A stretch of DNA of 5,502 bases, from assembly GCA_016937035.1 (NCBI GenBank), contig JAFGWS010000070.1, positions 1 through 5,502 on the forward strand, read 5' to 3'. Of the stretch, positions 1 to 5,432 are shown piece after piece (positions within the stretch are counted from its first letter, which is position 1; every line of letters starts with the position of its first letter). The translations under genes and the position numbers were made by a program. Below the pieces are notes generated by a model. The model was not told where the DNA came from. It did not search any database and was given only the letters and a program-made list of their open reading frames with translations. Origin of the DNA: Pontiellaceae bacterium (lineage in GTDB: Bacteria > Verrucomicrobiota > Kiritimatiellia > Kiritimatiellales > Pontiellaceae).

Positions 1-1
1 C

Positions 2-217
2 AAAGGGAAGGCGCTGCTATCCTGGACGCTGGCAATCCGCTCTCTCCACGATGCACTGGTGGAAGACGCACTCGCACAAGCCCAGGCCTCCGTGGGTGTT
101 GCCCCGGTGGTTCGTCCGTGGTCGCCGTGGGTAAAATTTCTTCGGCGGGTCATGTCGGGCGGTCGTGCACAAAACCAACAGACGCCCGAAATAAAACCAA
201 AGGGACGCCACCTTTGA
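2..217 (+). CDS. C-terminal end of an unidentified protein (5' end outside window)
   Basis: An open frame enters from the left edge and stops with TGA at 215-217, leaving 71 visible residues. The segment reads like real protein: an Ala/Leu-rich probably helical stretch (LSWTLAIRSLHDALVEDALA), a Pro/Trp-rich turn (VVRPWSPWVKFLRRVM) and a basic tail ending PKGRHL. I do not recognise the family. A position just before a dyad-rich spacer would suit the tail of a transposase gene, but no catalytic motif is in view, so that is speculation. The opposite-strand frame over the same bases (17-397) runs on into the dyads and looks like a shadow. No ribosome site or start is visible because the gene begins outside the window. 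Confidence 0.4.
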   Translation, partial: KGKALLSWTLAIRSLHDALVEDALAQAQASVGVAPVVRPWSPWVKFLRRVMSGGRAQNQQTPEIKPKGRHL

Positions 218-253
218 TTGAATGTCCATCCTTGCACCTTCTGTTTTCTTCGG

Positions 254-274
254 ATAGTCACCCGGAGGGACTAT
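254..274. repeat. Hairpin: ATAGT / CCC paired with GGG / ACTAT
   Basis: ATAGT (254-258), a two-base CA bulge, CCC (261-263), loop GGA, then GGG (267-269) and ACTAT (270-274). No T-tract follows on either strand, so an intrinsic terminator is unlikely. It is the first of the dyads in this spacer. Confidence 0.4.
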
Positions 275-290
275 AACGGGGGGACAGGCA

Positions 291-342
291 GGCGTCAAAC
301 CTGCACTTTTCACATTTCTGTCAATAGTGCAGGATTGACGCC
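291..342. repeat. 16-bp inverted repeat (15/16) with 20-nt loop
   Basis: The left arm GGCGTCAAACCTGCAC (291-306) pairs with GTGCAGGATTGACGCC (327-342), with one mismatch in 16. The 20-nt spacer at 307-326 is AT-rich. The motif ATTGACGCC in the right arm (334-342) recurs exactly at 489-497. This could be an intergenic REP/BIME-type palindrome or a mobile-element end; the sequence alone does not decide. Confidence 0.6.
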
Positions 343-384
343 CATTGATGTCCTGATCATCCAAGATTTTATTCATGTTTTTCC

Positions 385-417
385 GTTGGGGACACAATTC
401 TTCCGAATTTCCCCAAC
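385..417. repeat. Two-part hairpin, 8-bp outer and 5-bp inner stem
   Basis: GTTGGGGA (385-392) pairs with TCCCCAAC (410-417). Inside it AATTC (396-400) pairs with GAATT (405-409) across a TTCC loop, with an unpaired CAC (393-395) on one side only. A one-sided bulge in a GC-rich stem is typical of REP-like elements. No U-tract follows, so a terminator is not supported. Confidence 0.6.
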
Positions 418-438
418 ATAACAGTTGCTTCTGGCAGG

Positions 439-489
439 TTTACCCCAATAATCGGTATTTTGTCCCCCAGTTGCCGCATACGGGGTAAA
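439..489. repeat. 8-bp inverted repeat TTTACCCC / GGGGTAAA
   Basis: TTTACCCC (439-446) and GGGGTAAA (482-489) are exact reverse complements, 35 nt apart. The right arm overlaps the start of the second ATTGACGCC copy (489-497). The arms are short, so part of this could be chance, but it continues the series of dyads to its left. Confidence 0.35.
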
Positions 490-637
490 TTGACGCCATG
501 TGGGGATATCCGTCATCCGTATAACCTTAATCTTGACATGATACCCGGAAGCGGGAAATAAGTGCTTGCGTTTTTTTTGCCAAGAGATTTAAAAGCATTC
601 CACCGTGTTTAGAATGAGATAGGAGGGTTGGCGTTTC

Positions 638-727
638 ATGCGTGCGATGATGCAACCGCATGGTTGTAGTCAGCCCCCTTCTGATTTTGCACACGAATGG
701 CGGAGATATCCTGAAACTACAGAATAA
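638..727 (+). CDS. Candidate 29-aa small protein or leader ORF upstream of hsdM
   Basis: ATG at 638 opens 29 codons ending in TAA (725-727), 64 nt before hsdM. An unusually strong ribosome site, AGGAGGG (621-627), lies 10 nt upstream of the start, slightly longer than ideal. The peptide begins MRAMMQPHGCSQPPSD and has a charged tail with WRRYPETTE. It has no signal peptide, membrane segment or motif I recognise. It could be a leader peptide for the operon, a remnant, or a chance ORF behind a purine-rich stretch. A hairpin (651-668) lies inside its 5' half and could affect its translation. The ribosome site is the main evidence. Confidence 0.25.
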   Translation: MRAMMQPHGCSQPPSDFAHEWRRYPETTE

Positions 728-728
728 C

Positions 729-765
729 TTGTTAACTGCCAAGGAACCAATACATAAGAAATGTA
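729..765 (+). promoter_or_regulatory. Weak promoter/operator candidate before hsdM
   Basis: TTGTTA (729-734) and TACATA (751-756) are spaced 16 nt apart and match the sigma-70 boxes at 4/6 and 3/6. The second box overlaps a dyad, TACAT (751-755), five bases, ATGTA (761-765), which would fit an operator placed on the promoter. The hsdM start lies 26 nt beyond. Each match is weak; the positional coincidence is the only reason to list it. Confidence 0.2.
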
Positions 766-791
766 CGCGATCGTGCAAAGGGGAACTTTGA

Positions 792-2393
792 ATGGCCAAA
801 AACATGAACAACAGCGCGAATCTCGGCTTCGAATCTGATCTCTGGCGTGCCGCCGACGCGCTTCGTTCCAACATGGACGCCGCCGAGTACAAGCATGTCG
901 TGCTCGGGCTGATCTTTCTCAAATATATCTCAGACGCCTTCGAAGAGCAGCGCGCCAAGCTCGAAGCGGACCGCGCCCAGGGCGCAGATCCCGAAGACCC
1001 CGACGAGTACCGGGCAGTCAACATCTTCTGGGTGCCCAAAGAGGCGCGCTGGTCCAAGCTCAAATCCGAGGCCAAGCAGCCGACCATCGGCAAGGTCATT
1101 GACGACGCCATGCTCGCCATCGAGCGCGACAACCCCTCGCTCAAGGGCGTACTGCCCAAGGACTACGCCCACCCGCGCCTCGACAAGCAGCGGCTCGGTC
1201 AGCTCATCGACATGGTGGGCAACATCGGCCTGGGAGACAAGGCCAACCGCTCCAGGGATATTCTCGGCCGGGTCTATGAGTACTTCCTCTCCCAGTTCGC
1301 CAGCGCCGAGGGCAAGAAGGGCGGCCAGTTCTACACGCCCCGCTGCGTGGTCCGTGTGCTGGTCGAGATGCTGGCCCCGTACAAGGGCCGCGTTTATGAC
1401 CCCTGCTGCGGCTCCGGCGGAATGTTCGTCCAGTCGGTGGAATTCGTAAAGGCCCACGCCACCGGCAATGGGAACGGAGGAAAAACAAAAGCCGATGTCA
1501 GCATCTTCGGCCAGGAATCGAACCACACCACCTGGCGGCTGGCCAAGATGAATCTCGCCATCCGGCAGATCGAGAACAACCTCGGGAAGGAACACGCCGA
1601 CACCTTCCACCGCGACCTGCACCCCGACCTCAAGGCCGACTATGTCATCGCCAATCCACCCTTCAACGATTCCGACTGGGGCGGCGAGCGCCTCAAGGAC
1701 GACAAACGCTGGAAATACGGCATTCCGCCCGCGGGCAACGCCAACTTCGCCTGGGTCCAGCACTTTATCCACCACCTGGCCCCAACCGGCCTGGCGGGCT
1801 TCGTCCTGGCCAACGGCTCCATGTCCTCCAACCAGTCCGGCGAGGGTGAAATCCGCAAGAACATCATCGAGGCCGACCTGGTGGACTGCATGGTGGCGAT
1901 GCCGGGCCAGCTTTTCTATTCCACCCAGATTCCGGTCTGCCTGTGGTTCATCGCCCGCGACAAATCCGGCAGGGGTGAAAAATTTTTCGCCCCTACACGC
2001 GACCGGCGCGGGCAGACGCTCTTCATCGACGCCCGCAAGCTGGGCACGATGATGGATCGCGTCCACCGCGAGTTGACCGAGGAGGACATCCGCAAGATCG
2101 CCGACACATACCACGCGTGGCGGGGCGCAGGGGCGAATAATTATTCGCCCCTGCCGGAATATGCCGACATCCCCGGTTTTTGCAAATCGGCCACCCTCGA
2201 TGATATTCACCATCACAACCACATCCTCACGCCCGGCCGCTATGTCGGCGCGGCCGATATCGAAGACGACGGCGAACCCTTCGAGGAGAAAATGGCCAGG
2301 CTGACGACCGCTTTGCGCGAGCAGAGCGCACAGACCGAGAAGCTCGATAAGATCATCTGGGCTAATCTGGAGGACATCGGCTATGGCGGGTGA
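792..2393 (+). CDS. hsdM: Type I restriction-modification DNA methyltransferase subunit HsdM
   Basis: This 533-residue modification subunit transfers a methyl group from S-adenosylmethionine to adenine N6 at the site chosen by HsdS. The N-terminal helical HsdM domain covers about residues 10-145. The N6-adenine methylase core follows, with the SAM-binding motif DPCCGSGG at 203-210 and the catalytic NPPF at 288-291. Length is normal for the family. ATG 792 is preceded by AGGGGA (779-784) at 7 nt. Two segments look inserted relative to the usual HsdM pattern: residues about 394-402 (GEKFFAPT) and 445-455 (GANNYSPLP). Each is encoded by a 28-nt palindrome and lies between well-kept family blocks. 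The last codons carry an internal GGAGGA that serves the next gene, whose start overlaps the hsdM stop. Both key motifs are intact, so the enzyme is probably active. Confidence 0.97.
   Translation: MAKNMNNSANLGFESDLWRAADALRSNMDAAEYKHVVLGLIFLKYISDAFEEQRAKLEADRAQGADPEDPDEYRAVNIFWVPKEARWSKLKSEAKQPTIGKVIDDAMLAIERDNPSLKGVLPKDYAHPRLDKQRLGQLIDMVGNIGLGDKANRSRDILGRVYEYFLSQFASAEGKKGGQFYTPRCVVRVLVEMLAPYKGRVYDPCCGSGGMFVQSVEFVKAHATGNGNGGKTKADVSIFGQESNHTTWRLAKMNLAIRQIENNLGKEHADTFHRDLHPDLKADYVIANPPFNDSDWGGERLKDDKRWKYGIPPAGNANFAWVQHFIHHLAPTGLAGFVLANGSMSSNQSGEGEIRKNIIEADLVDCMVAMPGQLFYSTQIPVCLWFIARDKSGRGEKFFAPTRDRRGQTLFIDARKLGTMMDRVHRELTEEDIRKIADTYHAWRGAGANNYSPLPEYADIPGFCKSATLDDIHHHNHILTPGRYVGAADIEDDGEPFEEKMARLTTALREQSAQTEKLDKIIWANLEDIGYGG
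1969..1996. repeat. RAYT-type palindrome, copy 1 (inside hsdM)
   Basis: 28-nt element matching the consensus half GTAGGGGCGAAAAA plus its reverse complement, but starting GCAG and with T in place of C at the seventh paired position, so the left arm is slightly decayed. It is read in a different phase from the other four copies and encodes [10 protein letters not shown]. The HsdM frame is preserved, between the [10 protein letters not shown] block and the [15 protein letters not shown] block. Confidence 0.85.
2127..2154. repeat. RAYT-type palindrome, copy 2 (inside hsdM), perfect
   Basis: A perfect 28-nt palindrome with half-site GCAGGGGCGAATAA. It differs from the consensus half at positions 2 and 12, and both changes are mirrored in the other arm, so pairing is fully kept. 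It encodes AGANNYSPL in the same phase as the RAYT-gene copies, between YHAWR and [12 protein letters not shown] of HsdM. Confidence 0.9.
2334..2393 (+). repeat. Direct repeat A: hsdM tail / translational junction (original position)
   Basis: The last 60 nt of hsdM, encoding [18 protein letters not shown] and stop. It includes GGAGGA (2369-2374), 8 nt before the ATG (2383) of the downstream gene, and the 11-nt start/stop overlap. A diverged copy lies at 3594-3653 with 52 of 60 positions identical. Four of the eight differences are silent third-position changes. Confidence 0.9.
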
Positions 2394-3567
2394 AAAACCG
2401 GCGAAAACCAACGAATTTGCGCTGCTTCTTTCTGAAGTGAAGCAGCGCATTCAACTCGCCCAGACGCAGGCTGTTCTGGCCGTCAACTCGGAGTTGGTCC
2501 GCCTGTATTGGGACATCGGCCGCATCATTGACGCGCGCCAGAAGCGCGAAGGCTGGGGTGCGGCAGTCATTCCACGGCTTGCGCAGGAGCTGAAAAACGA
2601 GATGCCTGAACTGAAAGGCTTTTCGGAGCGTAATATCAAGCGCATGCTCTCATTTTTCCGTGCATATCCCGATCCTGAATCAATTGTGCCGCAAGCTGCG
2701 GCACAATTGCAGGCGCCGGAACAAGTGCCGCAGCTTGCGGCACAATCCGAGCGATCCTTAATAGCGAAGCTGCCCATTTTACAATCCGGAGAATCGCTCC
2801 TATGGGTCATCCCGTGGTTTCATCACATTGTGTTGATGGAGAAAGTCAAGGATATCGCCACCCGCCGCTGGTACATAGAGCAGACCCTTGCCAACGGCTG
2901 GAGCCGGAATGTGCTGTCCCTGCAAATCGAAGCGCAGGCTTATGCCAGGCACGGCAAGGCCCGCTCCAATTTCGCCCTGACGCTGCCCCCGCATCAGTCC
3001 GACCTGGTGCAGCAGGCACTCAAAGATCCCTATATTTTCGATTTTCTCACCCTGACCGAGCCGTTTCATGAACGAGAACTGGAAACCGAACTGGTCCGCC
3101 ATCTGGAAAAATTTCTGCTGGAGCTTGGCCAGGGCTTTGCCTTTGTCGGGCGGCAATACAAGCTCGATGTCGGAGATGAGGAGTTCTACATCGATCTGCT
3201 TTTCTACCACCTGCACCTGCGCGCCTTTGTGGTCATCGAACTCAAGAAGGGCAAATTCAAGCCGGAATATGCGGGCAAGCTGAACTTTTACTGCAACGTG
3301 ATCAACGACATCCTCAAGCAGCCGGCCGACCAGCCAACCATCGGCCTGATTCTCTGCCAGGAACGAAGCCGCCTGCTGGCGGAGTACAGCTTCGCCGGAA
3401 TCGACAAACCCATCGGCATTTCCACGTACGAACTCACCCGCGCCCTGCCCGGGGAACTGCGCTCCGCGCTCCCCACCGTTGAGGAGATCGAGGCGGAGCT
3501 GGCGGACGTGGTGAAGCAAAAGCCGAGGCGGAACGGCGGGAGTAAAAAGAAAAGCGGTGGGGAATGA
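2383..3567 (+). CDS. yhcG: YhcG/DUF1016-family PDDEXK nuclease
   Basis: This 394-residue protein has an N-terminal DUF1016_N helical domain (about residues 10-95, with LYWDIGRII and [10 protein letters not shown]) and a C-terminal PDDEXK nuclease-like domain (about 145-350). The core is D271 in FYIDLLFYH and E286-K288 in VVIELKKG, followed by [11 protein letters not shown], so the D...ExK residues are present. The tail (380-394) is rich in Lys, Arg and Gly. Family members are often found with type I R-M genes; their role is unproven. ATG 2383 overlaps the hsdM stop by 11 nt and uses GGAGGA (2369-2374) inside hsdM. The interdomain linker (about 100-143) looks longer than usual and holds two VPQxAAQ repeats encoded by palindromic DNA. 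The gene is bracketed by the duplicated hsdM tail, so it looks like a later insertion between hsdM and hsdS. Confidence 0.93.
   Translation: MAGEKPAKTNEFALLLSEVKQRIQLAQTQAVLAVNSELVRLYWDIGRIIDARQKREGWGAAVIPRLAQELKNEMPELKGFSERNIKRMLSFFRAYPDPESIVPQAAAQLQAPEQVPQLAAQSERSLIAKLPILQSGESLLWVIPWFHHIVLMEKVKDIATRRWYIEQTLANGWSRNVLSLQIEAQAYARHGKARSNFALTLPPHQSDLVQQALKDPYIFDFLTLTEPFHERELETELVRHLEKFLLELGQGFAFVGRQYKLDVGDEEFYIDLLFYHLHLRAFVVIELKKGKFKPEYAGKLNFYCNVINDILKQPADQPTIGLILCQERSRLLAEYSFAGIDKPIGISTYELTRALPGELRSALPTVEEIEAELADVVKQKPRRNGGSKKKSGGE
2681..2709. repeat. Palindrome in yhcG linker, unit 1
   Basis: CAATTGTGCCGCA (2681-2693), spacer AGC, then its exact reverse complement ending at 2709. The 13-bp arms are perfect. 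It encodes IVPQAAAQL (residues 101-109) and is unrelated in sequence to the GTAG palindromes in hsdM and the RAYT gene. Confidence 0.8.
2725..2743. repeat. Palindrome in yhcG linker, unit 2 (inverted orientation)
   Basis: GTGCCGCA (2725-2732), spacer GCT, TGCGGCAC (2736-2743). It shares the 8-bp arms of unit 1, but its centre is the reverse complement (GCT against AGC), so the two units are in opposite orientation. It encodes VPQLAA (residues 115-120). Confidence 0.75.
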
Positions 3568-3653
3568 TCGTCGTGCTTCTGCAAACCGAGCAGGCCGAGA
3601 AGTTCGATCAGGTCATTTGGGCCAACCTGGAGGACATCGGCTATGGGGGGTGA
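3564..3653 (+). pseudogene. 29-codon mini-ORF: duplicated hsdM C-terminus
   Basis: ATG 3564 overlaps the yhcG stop (ATGA), and the frame ends at TGA 3651-3653. From about residue 10 it aligns without gaps to the HsdM C-terminus: [18 protein letters not shown] against [18 protein letters not shown]. It is therefore a copy of the last 18-20 codons of an hsdM gene, too short to fold as a methyltransferase. It appears to matter as a translational link: ribosomes ending yhcG can re-enter here and reach the GGAGGA (3629-3634) that serves hsdS. Most amino-acid differences are conservative (L/F, I/V, K/Q). That suggests either an old duplication or, more simply, that the hsdS side came from a related R-M locus carrying its own hsdM tail. 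Confidence 0.65.
3594..3653 (+). repeat. Direct repeat B: second copy of hsdM tail / junction
   Basis: Sixty nt matching 2334-2393 at 52 positions. It keeps the GGAGGA ribosome site, the 8-nt spacing and the ATG-GGN-GGG-TGA overlap in which the stop of one frame lies within the start region of the next. Here the ATG at 3643 begins hsdS. Confidence 0.9.
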
Positions 3654-4854
3654 GAGTTTGAGTAATCACGCAGAGATTGTAATGGGCCAGTCTCCACCAG
3701 GCGACACGTGCAACACCAGCGGAAATGGTCTCCCTCTTCTTAACGGCCCGACAGAATATGGGCCGCATCATCCAACAGCAGTCCAATTTACTACGGACGC
3801 ACGAAAGCTTGCGAAACCAGGAGATATCTTGTTCTGTGTTCGAGGCTCGACCACAGGTCGAATGAACTGGGCAGACCGTGAGTATGCAATTGGACGGGGT
3901 GTGGCAGCAATTCGACACAAGACGAAACCAACGCTTCAGCCTTTTGTCAGAGCGATTATTGAGTATGGCCTTCCCAACCTATTGGCGCAGGCAACTGGAT
4001 CGACTTTCCCAAATGTCTCTGCTTCTCAACTGGCGGATCTGCCGTGGCCGTCTCTGGCCGACAACGAACAGCAGGCCATCGCGTGCATTCTGGGGGCATT
4101 GGACGACAAGATTGAGTTGAGCCGGCGGATGAACCTGACGCTGGAGGAGACGGCACGGGCGATTTTCAAGAGCTGGTTCGTAGGCTTCGACCCTGTCCGC
4201 GCCAAGGCCGCCGGTCGGCAGCCCCCCGGCCTCAAACCCGAAATCGCCGCCCTTTTTCCGGACTCCTTCGAGGACTCCGAACTTGGTGAGATTCCGAAGG
4301 GGTGGATGGTGGGATGTGTCGATGACTTGGCATATGTGTCCAGCGGAAAACGACCTAATGCCAGATTCGCTGAACCCTCCGACGACGCGGCTATACCATT
4401 ATGGGGTGGAAATGGTCCAATGGCTTTTGTTCGAGAAGCCCTGTTTGTCACACCGATCTTGCTTACAGGACGAGTTGGGACTCTTGGTTCGGTATTTCGC
4501 ATCACTACAGCGTGCTGGCCATCTGATAACACACTCATTCTACAAGCGAGAGCGACAGATGCCTATGAGTATCTCTTTTTTCAACTTCAGAATATTGATT
4601 TCGCCTCGCTCAATAGAGGCTCTACCCAACCACTTTTAACGCAGACGGACTTGAAAATGCGACGGCTTGTCATTCCGGGCAACCCAGCTCTAGAGGTGTT
4701 CAGCCGCATTGCCAACGCATTATTCTGCAGATTTGACGAATCCGTAATTGAGACCCGCACCCTTGCCGCCCTGCGCGACACCCTGCTGCCCAAGTTGATC
4801 TCCGGTGAACTGCGGGTGCCGGACGCGGAACGAATCGTAAGGAGGTGCGTTTGA
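3643..4854 (+). CDS. hsdS: Type I restriction-modification specificity subunit HsdS
   Basis: This 403-residue specificity subunit has two target-recognition domains that read the two halves of a split DNA site. TRD1 covers about residues 7-138 (EIVMGQSPPG; GDILFCVRGSTTG; ending VSASQLADLPWPS). The first conserved helical spacer is about 139-185 (NEQQAIACILGALDDKIELS to SWFVGFDPV). TRD2 is about 212-347, opening with the typical SELGEIPKGW. The second spacer is about 348-391 (LAALRDTLLPKLISGELRV). ATG 3643 uses GGAGGA at 3629-3634. The N-terminus, MGGESLSNHAEIV, lacks the Trp-containing lead usually seen before the first L-(G/S)-D/N block, so a few residues were probably lost at the junction. 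The TRD-coding DNA looks less GC-rich than the conserved-region DNA, as expected of TRD exchange. The stop overlaps the RAYT start. Confidence 0.95.
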   Translation: MGGESLSNHAEIVMGQSPPGDTCNTSGNGLPLLNGPTEYGPHHPTAVQFTTDARKLAKPGDILFCVRGSTTGRMNWADREYAIGRGVAAIRHKTKPTLQPFVRAIIEYGLPNLLAQATGSTFPNVSASQLADLPWPSLADNEQQAIACILGALDDKIELSRRMNLTLEETARAIFKSWFVGFDPVRAKAAGRQPPGLKPEIAALFPDSFEDSELGEIPKGWMVGCVDDLAYVSSGKRPNARFAEPSDDAAIPLWGGNGPMAFVREALFVTPILLTGRVGTLGSVFRITTACWPSDNTLILQARATDAYEYLFFQLQNIDFASLNRGSTQPLLTQTDLKMRRLVIPGNPALEVFSRIANALFCRFDESVIETRTLAALRDTLLPKLISGELRVPDAERIVRRCV

Positions 4855-5432
4855 TGGCCGACCAGGTAGGGGCGAAAAATTTTTCGCCCCTACGAAACCG
4901 TCGTTCCATCCGTTTGCGCGAATATGATTATTCCCGTGCCGGGGCGTATTTCGTAACCGCCTGCACACAGGGCCGGGCATTTCTGTTCGGGGATATTGCG
5001 GATGGTCAAATGCGGTTGAATGATGCGGGGCGGGTGGTGGAACAATGTTGGAATGAAATCCCCGCCCATTTTCCCCATGTTGCATTGGACGAATTCGTTG
5101 TCATGCCGAATCATGTGCATGGAATTCTGTTAATAATGGATCATGTAGGGGCGAAAAATATTTCGCCCCTACCAGGCACATCCAAAACAATCGGTTCAGT
5201 TATTCGTGGATTCAAAATTGGCGTGACAAAATGGTTTCGCCAAAACACACCCTTATTTGTTATCTGGCAGCGCAATTATTACGAACACATCATCCGCAAT
5301 GACGAATCGTTGAACCGTATCCGGGAATACATCGTCAACAATCCTGCGCAATGGGAAATGGACCGCGAAAACCCGGCAACGGTAACCGTAGGGGCGAAAG
5401 ATTGTTCACCCCTGCCAAAGGGCAAACCATGA
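4854..5432 (+). CDS. REP-associated tyrosine transposase (RAYT, Y1/HUH family)
   Basis: This 192-residue protein belongs to the IS200/IS605-related Y1 transposases that act on REP palindromes by single-strand cleavage and joining. The HUH motif is H87-V-H89 in VVMPNHVHGILL. The catalytic tyrosine is Y142 or Y143 in WQRNYYEHIIRND, followed by the family block LNRIREYIVNNPAQW. ATG 4854 is preferred: it overlaps the hsdS stop (TGATG) and has GGAGG (4841-4845) 8 nt upstream, whereas a GTG at 4845 would lie inside that ribosome site. Three copies of a GTAG palindrome lie in the gene, encoding VGAKNFSPL (5-13), VGAKNISPL (98-106, in the loop after the HUH strand) and VGAKDCSPL (179-187, C-terminal tail). 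None disrupts a catalytic motif. No IS left or right ends are visible, consistent with a stationary RAYT. Its stop overlaps the next start (ATGA). Confidence 0.92.
   Translation: MADQVGAKNFSPLRNRRSIRLREYDYSRAGAYFVTACTQGRAFLFGDIADGQMRLNDAGRVVEQCWNEIPAHFPHVALDEFVVMPNHVHGILLIMDHVGAKNISPLPGTSKTIGSVIRGFKIGVTKWFRQNTPLFVIWQRNYYEHIIRNDESLNRIREYIVNNPAQWEMDRENPATVTVGAKDCSPLPKGKP
4866..4893. repeat. RAYT-type palindrome, copy 3 (RAYT N-terminus), perfect
   Basis: A perfect 28-nt palindrome: GTAGGGGCGAAAAA followed directly by its reverse complement. It starts 12 nt after the RAYT start codon and is read in phase as VGAKNFSPL. This copy is taken as the consensus because both arms agree completely and it begins with the GTAG typical of RAYT-linked REPs. 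Confidence 0.95.
5145..5172. repeat. RAYT-type palindrome, copy 4 (middle of RAYT gene)
   Basis: Same 28-nt element with one central mismatch (A for T just right of the centre). It is read in the same phase as copy 3 and encodes VGAKNISPL, between the HUH strand and the following helix (TIGSVIRGFK). Confidence 0.95.
5388..5415. repeat. RAYT-type palindrome, copy 5 (RAYT C-terminus), decayed
   Basis: The left arm GTAGGGGCGAAAGA is close to consensus; the right arm TTGTTCACCCCTGC has drifted, leaving four unpaired positions of 14. It is still read in the common phase, as VGAKDCSPL, and forms most of the RAYT tail after the last conserved block. Confidence 0.85.

Larger units (their letters stand above)
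218..791. other. 574-nt spacer rich in dyad symmetries, upstream of the R-M operon
   Basis: No convincing protein gene is seen here apart from one 29-codon candidate at 638-727. The left part (about 250-500) holds four separate inverted repeats, listed individually. The right part (500-791) is more AT-rich, with an 8-T run at 571-578 and a small hairpin at 651-668 (CAACC, loop GCAT, GGTTG). It must contain the hsdM promoter unless the operon is read through from the left, which the stop at 217 does not exclude. Confidence 0.6.

Noticed and set aside
126..150. Another GTAG-type palindrome around AAAATTTC near position 135
   Set aside because: Only a short AT centre is shared; the GGGGCG arms and the GTAG foot are missing.
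17..397. Minus-strand ORF across the left end and the dyads
   Set aside because: It runs through several inverted repeats and competes with the more protein-like plus frame at 2-217; no convincing start signal.
533..538. TTGACA as a -35 box for hsdM
   Set aside because: No acceptable -10 box lies 16-18 nt downstream, and the site is about 250 nt from hsdM.
544..578. Possible intrinsic terminator: CCCG/CGGG hairpin and an 8-T run
   Set aside because: The stem is only 4 bp and ends 15 nt before the T-run, too far apart to act as a terminator.
930..2450. 506-codon open frame on the minus strand opposite hsdM
   Set aside because: It lies antisense to an unmistakable HsdM with intact motifs. 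It is rich in Gly/Val/Ala runs typical of shadow frames in GC-rich genes and resembles no family.
2800..3519. 239-codon minus-strand frame opposite yhcG
   Set aside because: Antisense shadow of the nuclease domain; no ribosome site or domain was seen.
4845..4853. GTG start for the RAYT at 4845
   Set aside because: It overlaps the GGAGG ribosome site; ATG 4854 has correct 8-nt spacing and overlaps the hsdS stop.
1969..5415. The five palindromes as a CRISPR array or as transcription terminators
   Set aside because: Spacing is irregular (158 nt to about 2.7 kb), all copies are inside coding sequence, and they are full palindromes with no loop and no following U-tract position free of coding.
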